Shown piece after piece: positions 6,850 through 11,713 of a stretch of 11,713 nucleotides of DNA (its first letter is position 1; the number at the start of each line of letters is the position of its first letter). The notes under the pieces are model-generated. The model made no database searches. It saw nothing but the letters and a program-made list of their open reading frames with translations, and was not told where the DNA came from. The stretch spans positions 1 to 11,713 of the forward strand of contig CAAGKD010000016.1 of the NCBI GenBank assembly GCA_900770335.1, written 5' to 3'. Both the position numbers and the translations under genes were made by a program. The DNA comes from an uncultured Sutterella sp. Its GTDB lineage: Bacteria > Pseudomonadota > Gammaproteobacteria > Burkholderiales > Burkholderiaceae_F.

Positions 6850-6894
6850 GCGCAATCGGACTTTGCGCGATGCGCAAAACGTACCGTCTTGCGC
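6850..6894. promoter_or_regulatory. LysR-type operator array between lysR and the lyase gene
   Basis: A perfect inverted repeat TTGCGC-GAT-GCGCAA (6863-6877) contains a T-N11-A LysR box. The same half-site recurs as GCGCAA at 6850-6855 and TTGCGC at 6889-6894, so the ~45-base stretch has four half-sites. Such spacing fits a LysR tetramer bound to recognition and activation sites, and the array sits in the 208-base divergent gap. Core promoters on either side are weak by consensus, as expected for activator-dependent genes. Confidence 0.65.
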
Positions 6895-6955
6895 AGCGGG
6901 CCGGAGCCGCACGAGAATGGAGGAATCGACACACTCCCTCTAAAGAAGAAGCGGC

Positions 6956-7942
6956 ATGCGCAGAACCGACGACCTCTCCGCCTGGCGGATGTTCCTCGCC
7001 TTCGCGGCCTCGGGCACCCTCACCGCGGCCGCCCGGGCGCTCGAGACCGAGCCCTCGAGCGTCTCGCGGGCGATCGCGGGGCTCGAGCGCGCGATCGGCG
7101 TCGAGCTCATCGCGCACAGCACGAGACCGCTGCGCCTCACCGAGGCCGGACGCCTCGCCGCGAAGCGCATGACGACGGTGCTGCGCGCACATGATTCGCT
7201 CATTGAGTCCCTCACGGACGCCAACCAGGCGCTCGAGGGCCGCGTGCGGCTCTCAGCCGCCCCGGGCTTCGCGTCGCGGCAATTGACGCCCCTTCTCGCG
7301 GAGTTCGCGACGCTCCAGCCCGGGATCCGGGTCGAGATTCTCTCGGGGCTCTCCGTGGGGGACGTTGCAAAGGGCCTGTGCGACGTGGCCACGCTCACGG
7401 GCGAGCCCTCTGGAGCCGGGCTCGTGTGGATGAGCCGGGGGCGAAACGTGTACCTGCCCGTCGCGAGCCCCGAGTACGTGTCGCGCCACGGCTCGCCCAT
7501 GCATCCGCGGGATCTGAAGCGCCACGCGGGCTACGTCTACAACGGGCCCGTCCGGCCCGAGACGCGCGAGCTCCGCCGCGGCGGCGTGACGGAGCCCGTG
7601 GCGTTCGCGTCCGGGATCCGGTCGACGGACATCCTCGCGATCCGCGCCGCGCTCCTCTCGGGCCTGGGCGTCGCGGTCGACATGCCGCTCGTTCAGATCG
7701 TCGGGGACCTCGAGGCGGGGCGGCTCGTGCCGATCCTGCCGGGCTGGTTCCGGCCGCCCGTCGAGTGCTTCGTCGCCACGAACCGCGACGCATGGCACGC
7801 CCGGCGCGTGCGGATCTTCCTCGAGTGGTACGCGCGGGCGATGCAGGCGCGCTTTGCCGACTACGAGGCGCGCGTCTCCTCGATCGTGGGGCTCCCGCCC
7901 GACGCGGACCACCCCGACCGGTCGGAGATCTTCAGGTCATGA
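6956..7942 (+). CDS. LysR-family transcriptional regulator
   Basis: A 328-residue regulator. The N-terminal winged helix-turn-helix is clear: FLAFAASGTLTAAARAL then PSSVSRAIAGLERAIGVELI and RLTEAGR, followed by the linker helix to about residue 90. A periplasmic-binding-like effector domain follows (GRVRLSAAPGF to the C-terminus). The ATG at 6956 is the first after an in-frame TAA just upstream, which fixes the start. The upstream AAGAAG is a modest ribosome-binding site. It is divergent from the lyase-dcuC unit with a perfect LysR box between, so it most likely controls that unit and itself, with a C4-dicarboxylate or the lyase substrate as inducer (inference). Confidence 0.92.
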   Translation: MRRTDDLSAWRMFLAFAASGTLTAAARALETEPSSVSRAIAGLERAIGVELIAHSTRPLRLTEAGRLAAKRMTTVLRAHDSLIESLTDANQALEGRVRLSAAPGFASRQLTPLLAEFATLQPGIRVEILSGLSVGDVAKGLCDVATLTGEPSGAGLVWMSRGRNVYLPVASPEYVSRHGSPMHPRDLKRHAGYVYNGPVRPETRELRRGGVTEPVAFASGIRSTDILAIRAALLSGLGVAVDMPLVQIVGDLEAGRLVPILPGWFRPPVECFVATNRDAWHARRVRIFLEWYARAMQARFADYEARVSSIVGLPPDADHPDRSEIFRS

Positions 7943-7967
7943 CCGCCCTGAGCCCATGACGCCCTGA

Positions 7968-7987
7968 AGCCGCCAGGCAGGGCGGCT
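7968..7987. terminator. Stem-loop between convergent lysR and the small-protein operon
   Basis: AGCCGCC-AGGCAG-GGCGGCT forms a perfect 7-bp GC stem with a 6-base loop, 25 bases after the lysR stop and 30 bases beyond the end of the operon from the other side. There is no T-run, so it could act as a bidirectional, possibly factor-assisted terminator. The call is moderate. Confidence 0.45.
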
Positions 7988-8017
7988 GGGGGAGACGAGC
8001 AAGGCGCGCGGAAGGCG

Positions 8018-8332
8018 TCACTCCCCGCCCGTCGCGCGATTCCAGTTCCGCACGAACCGCCGCGCGAGGCCGCAGGCGTAGCCGAGCTGATAAAACTTGT
8101 CGCCCATGGCGCGGATGATTCCCTCGACGTCAACGGGAGGGAGCTTCTCGAGGATGTAGCCCTCGAGCTCATCGCGAAGGACGTCCTGGGGAGAGCGGTT
8201 TCTCATCTGCGCGACCGCCCGCAGGGTGCGCATCGCCTCGGGCGAAAGCCCGTGAAAGATTCTCGAGAGCGCCTCCTCGCGCAGGCGCGCCTCGATGGCC
8301 GCGCGGGCCTCGCTCTGAATGTCTCCTGCCAT
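8018..8332 (-). CDS. Hypothetical helical protein, 104 residues, last gene of four-gene operon
   Basis: This protein is not recognised. It is acidic/basic alternating and predicted all-helical. Residues 36-61 (TLRAVAQMRNRSPQDVLRDE...) resemble the two helices of ribbon-helix-helix (CopG/Arc-like) DNA-binding domains, with the characteristic short turn before Ser. A β-strand cannot be confirmed, so this is only a suggestion. The C-terminal part (AMGDKFYQLGYACGLARRFVRNWNR) ends in an amphipathic, Arg/Trp-rich helix reminiscent of the closing helices of the three upstream proteins. ATG at 8332 has AAGGAGG with 8-base spacing, a strong site. It lies 22 bases after the preceding gene, so it is co-transcribed. 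It may act as partner or autoregulator of the operon (inference). Confidence 0.75.
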   Translation of the reverse strand: MAGDIQSEARAAIEARLREEALSRIFHGLSPEAMRTLRAVAQMRNRSPQDVLRDELEGYILEKLPPVDVEGIIRAMGDKFYQLGYACGLARRFVRNWNRATGGE

Positions 8333-8354
8333 GCTCCGTCCTCCTTCGGCGCGG

Positions 8355-8867
8355 TCACTCCGAGAGCGCCCCTGCGAAGAGATTCGCCCAGCGCCCGGCG
8401 AGGCTCACCGCGGGCTCGGACTCGGCTGCGCCCGAAGCGGGCCAGCCCATGTCGAGGGCGTCGCCCAGGATCTCCTCGGCCTCGCGCACGTAGACGCGCC
8501 CGGCCTCGCGAATGATTTCCTCGTCCGTGTCCAAGGCGTCGGCCGAGAGGCGCCCCGTGAGAACGCGCAGGATCTCCTCGGCGAGCCCCTCGGGGTGCCA
8601 GTGGTCGATGATCTCGAAGTGGCGGCTTCTGCCCGCGAAGGTGGCGCCGAGCCAGTTGACGAGCTTGTCGTTCGCCGCGTCGTACTCCTCGGGCGTCATC
8701 TCGCCCGTGCGGAGCGCGACCATGCGCCTGGCGAGGTTTCTGCCGGCCTGGCGGAAGATCCCGTCGACGATGTCGATGGCGCCGAGGCTCGGCTTCTGAT
8801 CGGCCGTCGAGCTGTGGTCATGGCATCCGCCTCCGCTGCAGCGGGGGCCGCAGGTTCCGCAGCGCAT
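8355..8867 (-). CDS. Hypothetical protein with N-terminal Cys/His cluster, member of paralogous trio
   Basis: This 170-residue protein is not recognised. The first 18 residues carry Cys3, Cys6, Cys10, Cys15, His16 and His18 (C-x2-C-x3-C-x4-C-H-x-H), dense enough to bind zinc or a cluster, followed by a linker to about residue 28. The body is helical: RTGEMTPEE (53-61), RVYVRE (124-129) and the closing LAGRWANLFAGALSE (156-170). The R-x-G-x-[LM]-x-P-E-E and R-V-[YF] and LAG-x-W-A motifs are shared with the upstream gene product, with exactly 32 residues between R-V and LAG in both. The start ATG (8867) overlaps the preceding stop (TGATG), indicating translational coupling. A GTG one codon earlier is possible. 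No transmembrane segment or signal peptide is seen. Function unknown. Confidence 0.8.
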   Translation of the reverse strand: MRCGTCGPRCSGGGCHDHSSTADQKPSLGAIDIVDGIFRQAGRNLARRMVALRTGEMTPEEYDAANDKLVNWLGATFAGRSRHFEIIDHWHPEGLAEEILRVLTGRLSADALDTDEEIIREAGRVYVREAEEILGDALDMGWPASGAAESEPAVSLAGRWANLFAGALSE

Positions 8868-9412
8868 CACTTCACCTCGCCGTCCGGAGCATTCTGTGAG
8901 AGCGAGTCCCCGAGGAAGCGCTCGGCCCAGACGCCGGCAAGCCGGTCGATGCGGATCCGCAGGCGCTCGTCGGTGAGCTCGGTCCCCTCGGCCGCGGCGG
9001 CGCGGAGCATCGCGTAGGTTTCCTTCAGGAACACCCGCGCGGCGTGGACCATGAGCGGACGGGGATTGCCCGCGAGGGACGCCGCGGGGAGCTCGCGAAA
9101 GAGCGAGGGGAGATTAAGGAGCATCGCCGAGGCGAGCTCGGGGCCGGGAGTCGGAGCGGAGCCGCCCGGGACGAGACGGATCTTCTCGTGCTCGCCCATG
9201 AGGATCTGCGCGAGCGTGCGGACGGTGGCATCGTCCATGTCGCTCGCCTCCTCGGGCTTGAGCCTGCCCGCGCGAACGTCGAGCACGTGCCGTATCACCT
9301 CGCGGACGATGCCCGCGAGAAAGCCCTCAAACTCCTTTCCGGAGAGCGTCGCGGCGCCCTTCTCGAGCGCAGCCCTTGCGGCGCAGGCCGCCTGATCGGA
9401 TGCTTGTGTCAT
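8867..9412 (-). CDS. Hypothetical helical protein, member of paralogous trio
   Basis: This 181-residue predicted all-helical cytoplasmic protein is not recognised. It has no cysteine cluster. It shares with the downstream protein the motifs RAGRLKPEE (47-55), ARVFLKE (125-131) and LAGVWAERFLG (158-168), with identical spacing between the last two, so they are probably diverged duplicates. The region 80-110 (Pro/Gly-rich, GGSAPTPGPELAS) differs. ATG at 9412 is preceded by an AGGGGG-type site at moderate spacing. It ends in the TGATG overlap with the next gene and follows the first gene of the operon by 67 bases. No enzyme motif or nucleotide-binding loop is visible. Confidence 0.8.
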   Translation of the reverse strand: MTQASDQAACAARAALEKGAATLSGKEFEGFLAGIVREVIRHVLDVRAGRLKPEEASDMDDATVRTLAQILMGEHEKIRLVPGGSAPTPGPELASAMLLNLPSLFRELPAASLAGNPRPLMVHAARVFLKETYAMLRAAAAEGTELTDERLRIRIDRLAGVWAERFLGDSLSQNAPDGEVK

Positions 9413-9479
9413 CGCTTGACCCCCTGTTTCCTGTTCTTCCTTGCGATCCTTGAGCCCCTGGAGCTTTTCCCTGCCTCAG

Positions 9480-10055
9480 TCAGCTGCCGAGCAGGCGCTT
9501 CGCCCAGCCGAGCATCCACTCGTGCTCGTCGGCGTCCGAGAGGAACGCGTGGATCGCCTCCTCGTCGACCGATTCGGGCGCGACTCCCTCGCGCTCGAGC
9601 CAGGCGTCCGTGCGCGCGAGGAGCTCCTCGAAGAACACGTTGACCGCGAGGGCCACGACCGCGCGGTCCTCGGCGAAGAGCTCCCGGTCCTCGGGAGCCA
9701 TGACGAAAATGCGCTTGGCGAGCTGCGGGCGCAGGCGCTCGGCGGCGCCGTGAAGCGTGAAGCCCTCCGGGAGGTCGACGATGCCGCTCGTCTCCTCAAA
9801 GAGCGCCGCAAGGCCGAAGACGATGCTGGCCACGGCCTCCTCGCCCGTCTGCTGAGCGCTCCCGGGCGGTTCGAGATAGATCACGCGCAGGAAGTCCGCG
9901 GCCGCAAAGCCGAAGAGCTCGGCCGCGGCCGAGGCGTCCGCGAGGCTCGGACGGAGCGTGAGGGCGCCGCTCTCGGCGCTCCCAGCGTTCTCAAGGGCGT
10001 CCGCCGAACGGACGGGAGTCGCCGCGCAGGAAGTCTCTGGTGTCGTATCTGTCAT
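9480..10055 (-). CDS. Hypothetical helical protein, first gene of operon, likely third paralogue
   Basis: This 191-residue protein is not recognised. Residues 1-35 are Thr/Ala/Ser-rich and probably disordered. The remainder is helical: ELFGFAAADFLRVIYLE (46-62), VASIVFGLAALFEE (75-88), VNVFFEELLAR (138-148), and a closing DEHEWMLGWAKRLLGS. The NVFFEE segment and the W-A-x-R-x-L-G ending match the pattern seen in the next two gene products (RVFLKE and VWAERFLG), so this is a likely but weaker third member. ATG 10055 was chosen. The frame stays open to a TTG at 10157, but those residues look like untranslated sequence. AAGG lies about 8 bases before the ATG. No promoter of good consensus was found upstream. 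Confidence 0.75.
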   Translation of the reverse strand: MTDTTPETSCAATPVRSADALENAGSAESGALTLRPSLADASAAAELFGFAAADFLRVIYLEPPGSAQQTGEEAVASIVFGLAALFEETSGIVDLPEGFTLHGAAERLRPQLAKRIFVMAPEDRELFAEDRAVVALAVNVFFEELLARTDAWLEREGVAPESVDEEAIHAFLSDADEHEWMLGWAKRLLGS

Positions 10056-10424
10056 GTGCCGCCTTGCCGGTTGATTGTTCTTGGCGTCGGCGTCGCGCGC
10101 GGCTCCGGGGAGCCGCTCGGAGAGGGCTGCGGAAAGGACAGGCCGAAAAGCTTCCAAAGCCTCCGAAAGTCCGCAGGGGCCCTTGCGCCCGCGCGCGCCA
10201 ACCCTCCAATGTTATGCGAAGAAGCGCGCGGCGGCCTGAGGGAGTTCGTGAGGGCGTCGTGAACGGCGTCGCGCAGGCATCGCGATGGAGCGCCGGGCGA
10301 GGCGCTCATGAAGCGCTTATGGAACGATGCAAGGTCGCCCGGCGGATTCAGGCAGACCGCTTCAGATCCTTCCCATGCAAAAGCAGGACCGGATCGGGAT
10401 GAGAGGGTCAGATCACCTCAGAGC
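10056..10424. other. Intergenic stretch without a recognisable gene
   Basis: These roughly 370 bases separate the first gene of the small-protein operon from the autotransporter remnant. The short open frames here, both strands, have compositions of reverse-read GC-rich DNA and no family motifs. An AT-richer spot with CATAAC near 10210 could be a -10 for the operon, but no convincing -35 partner is present. No terminator-type hairpin was found. Confidence 0.5.
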
Positions 10425-10812
10425 TCAGAACGCGCAGCGGACCAGAGCGTTGAACGAGTTGTTCGAACGATCGTCCTAACCCACGCCGAGCTTGTAGCTG
10501 AGGCCGAAGCCCCAGGCGCCGTTCGTCGCGTTGAAGCCCAAGCGTCGCCTGCACCCGGTTGGAGTCGATGACCTCGACGGAGAGCGAGTCCTGGGCATTG
10601 GCGCCGGCGATGCCGAGCTTCATGTCAGCCTTCTTGTCACCCCACGTCGGAACAACGGAGAGGTCGAACTTCGGAGCGATCGTCCAGCCGGAGGTCTCGA
10701 AGTCAGCGGCGACCCTCACGCCGACGGACATCCGAAAGACGTCCTGATCGTCGATGTCGGTCGTGCAGCCCGCTTCAAACGATTCGATCGAAACTTCTGC
10801 TTCATCACCTCT
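10425..10812 (-). pseudogene. Decayed autotransporter beta-barrel C-terminus
   Basis: The minus strand encodes the last ~128 residues of an outer-membrane autotransporter barrel. The pattern is clear: SIESFEAG, QDVFRMSVGVRVAADFE, GWTIAPKFDLSVVPTWGDKK, DSNRVQATLG, then in the next frame FNATNGAWGFGLSYKLGVG and finally DDRSNNSFNALVRCAF, ending in the terminal Phe typical of outer-membrane barrels. Three lesions are visible. A one-base insertion in a GGG run (+ strand CCC, 10537-10539) breaks the frame between L-G and F. A TAG (10476-10478) interrupts the barrel 16 codons before the natural end. The passenger and most of the barrel are missing, and an in-frame TGA lies at 10813-10815. It looks like a nonfunctional fragment left by deletion. 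Confidence 0.8.
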
Positions 10813-10846
10813 TCATTCGTTGCGGATGGAATGCCGTCCTCTCTCC

Positions 10847-10869
10847 ATTGCGACCCATTATGTCGCAAT
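10847..10869. repeat. Perfect inverted repeat upstream of the autotransporter remnant
   Basis: ATTGCGAC-CCATTAT-GTCGCAAT has perfect 8-base arms with a 7-base spacer. It sits 35 bases upstream of where autotransporter homology ends. On the minus strand the spacer reads ATAATGG, with CATAAT as a poor -10. It could be an operator or a scar left by recombination. There is no T-run to make it a terminator. Confidence 0.4.
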
Positions 10870-10964
10870 AGGGGCTTGGCGTCACCGGCAGCAAATGCGC
10901 GCCGCCCGAGTCTGCGCCTCGCTCCCCGGATCGCTCAACCCTGCAGCTTCACCGAAGCAGGCTC

Positions 10965-11333
10965 TCACGCACCTCTGCTTTGCGGTGCTCTCGACTCCCT
11001 ACGGCCCTCTTCCGCCTCGTTGCGTTCAACCTCTTCCGCAAGCCACTTCCTCACGGTGTTCTGCGACACGCCCGTGAGCGCGCGGATCTCCCGCCAAGAG
11101 CGGCCGGCGAGCCGCAGGGCGATCGCGCGCGCTCCGGGCGCCCCCCGGAGAAAAAGCCGCAGCGGCCGGAGAAGAAATGGAACGAACCCGGCTGCTGCGG
11201 AAGGAAGGGATGCAGCCGAGAGGAGGTGAACTCGGCCCATGGGGATGCCGCTGAGCCCCAAGCTCCGCGAGGGGATCAGAAACGCGGAGGGACTCAGTCG
11301 AAAGGCTTGCATCGCATCACTTCGATAGCGCAT
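10965..11333 (-). CDS. Helix-turn-helix fragment, possibly transposase/resolvase-derived
   Basis: An open frame of 122 codons in which only residues about 68-100 look like protein: GARAIALRLAGRSWREIRALTGVSQNTVRKWLAEEVE in pattern matches the HTH of resolvases, transposases and terminase-like proteins, with the R-A-x-x-L-x-x-x-G-x-S-x-x-E-I motif. Residues 1-60 are Ser/Leu/Pro/Ala-rich and look noncoding. There is no Shine-Dalgarno sequence before ATG 11333, and the frame ends soon after the HTH without a catalytic domain. It is best read as a remnant or a very short HTH protein with an uncertain start. It lies between the autotransporter remnant and the VOC gene, in line with a mobile-element scar. 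Confidence 0.35.
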   Translation of the reverse strand: MRYRSDAMQAFRLSPSAFLIPSRSLGLSGIPMGRVHLLSAASLPSAAAGFVPFLLRPLRLFLRGAPGARAIALRLAGRSWREIRALTGVSQNTVRKWLAEEVERNEAEEGRRESRAPQSRGA

Positions 11334-11395
11334 TTTAGGTATCCGGCAATGCCTCCCTCTTCGAAGCGCGCCGCTTCCTCAGCCGCTCCCGCAAG

Positions 11396-11409
11396 GATTC
11401 CGAAGAATC
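11396..11409. repeat. Short perfect inverted repeat upstream of the VOC gene
   Basis: GATTC-CGAA-GAATC is a perfect 5-bp inverted repeat about 120 bases before the VOC start codon. It may be an operator, but repeats of this length occur by chance, so the call is weak. A weak TTGCGC / CATGCT promoter pair with a 17-base spacer lies between it and the gene. Confidence 0.2.
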
Positions 11410-11526
11410 TTGTGCAAGCGCAATCGCGCCCGCGGAACGCTTCTGATCCGGGCGTTTTCACCCTTGCGCCCTGCGTCAGAAAGTGTCATGCTGAACGTTT
11501 CGCCATCCTTCCTCAGGAGTCCGCAC

Positions 11527-11713
11527 ATGGAGATCCGCCGCATAGACCACATCGTGCTCACGACGCGCGACGTCGCGAAGTGCATCGACTTCTGGGGGCG
11601 CGTGCTCGGGCTCCCCATCGAGGAGCGGGACGGCCGCCGGGCGATCCGATTGTCCGACACGGCGAAAATCAACATTCACGCGCGCCCTGGGGAATTCCTG
11701 CCCGCCGCGCAAG
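11527..11713 (+). CDS. VOC-superfamily protein (glyoxalase/ring-cleavage dioxygenase-like), 5' part
   Basis: The first 62 codons of a gene cut by the right window edge. The start ATG 11527 has AGGAG 7 bases upstream. The product begins MEIRRIDHIVLTTRDVAKCIDFW and continues GRVLGLPIEERDGRRAI and KINIHA, the βαβββ half-module of the vicinal-oxygen-chelate superfamily, with His7 (in DHIVL) and His near residue 52 in metal-ligand-like positions. Substrate and function (glyoxalase, fosfomycin/bleomycin resistance or dioxygenase) cannot be told from this half. Confidence 0.8.
   Translation, partial: MEIRRIDHIVLTTRDVAKCIDFWGRVLGLPIEERDGRRAIRLSDTAKINIHARPGEFLPAAQ

Noticed and set aside
10451..10468. 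Partial inverted repeat TTGAAC-GAGTT-GTTCGAA as a terminator
   Set aside because: This sequence encodes the SNNSFN part of the barrel remnant, the repeat is imperfect and there is no T-run.
10408..10731. 107-residue frame taken as an independent protein
   Set aside because: It is only the pre-frameshift half of the autotransporter remnant. The part after L-G-L-Q is out-of-frame sequence.
11240..11329. 29-codon + strand frame after AGGAGG near 11219
   Set aside because: The spacing from AGGAGG to the ATG is too long (12 bases) and no protein-like pattern is seen.

Overview
The window is GC-rich (about two thirds G+C by eye) and reads as chromosome of a betaproteobacterium, most likely a gut Sutterellaceae-type organism (Sutterella or a relative). 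This placement is inference. It rests on an FAD-dependent flavocytochrome-c-type reductase, a DcuC-type C4-dicarboxylate carrier beside a fumarate-releasing lyase, and a decayed Sutterella-style autotransporter barrel. No rRNA, tRNA, CRISPR array or intact insertion sequence was seen.

Layout. (1) 1-432 is the 3' end of a flavoprotein reductase, closed by a strong hairpin terminator (504-530). (2) 642-1199 (-) is a hypoxanthine/deoxyinosine-type DNA glycosylase. (3) 1320-1478 (-) is a 52-residue single-span membrane protein with its own ribosome-binding site, promoter and a palindrome over the -35 box. (4) 1744-3610 (-) is a nitric-oxide detoxification unit: flavohaemoglobin hmp followed by its iron-sulphur repressor nsrR. 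The hmp promoter (3733-3761) lies almost wholly inside a 27-bp near-palindrome with an NsrR-like core. (5) 3882-6747 (-) is a two-gene unit encoding an argininosuccinate-lyase-family enzyme and a DcuC-family carrier, ending in a hairpin (3806-3843). A divergent LysR regulator (6956-7942 +) is separated from it by a 208-bp region with a perfect T-N11-A palindrome and extra half-sites. The simple reading is that LysR controls lyase plus carrier, the lyase releases fumarate from an unidentified substrate, and DcuC exchanges C4-dicarboxylates.

(6) 8018-10055 (-) is a four-gene operon of unrecognised small proteins. At least two, probably three, are diverged paralogues sharing an R-x-G-x-[LM]-x-P-E-E motif and/or a C-terminal Trp-Ala helix. 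One has an N-terminal Cys/His cluster that looks metal-binding. The last is a 104-residue helical protein with a possible ribbon-helix-helix-like segment. This operon is the least explained and most interesting part of the window.

(7) 10056-11526 is gene-poor and decayed. It holds the C-terminal barrel of an autotransporter with a +1 frameshift and an in-frame TAG, a perfect inverted repeat just upstream of it, and a helix-turn-helix fragment resembling a transposase or resolvase N-terminus. (8) At 11527 a VOC-superfamily (glyoxalase/dioxygenase-like) gene starts and runs off the window.
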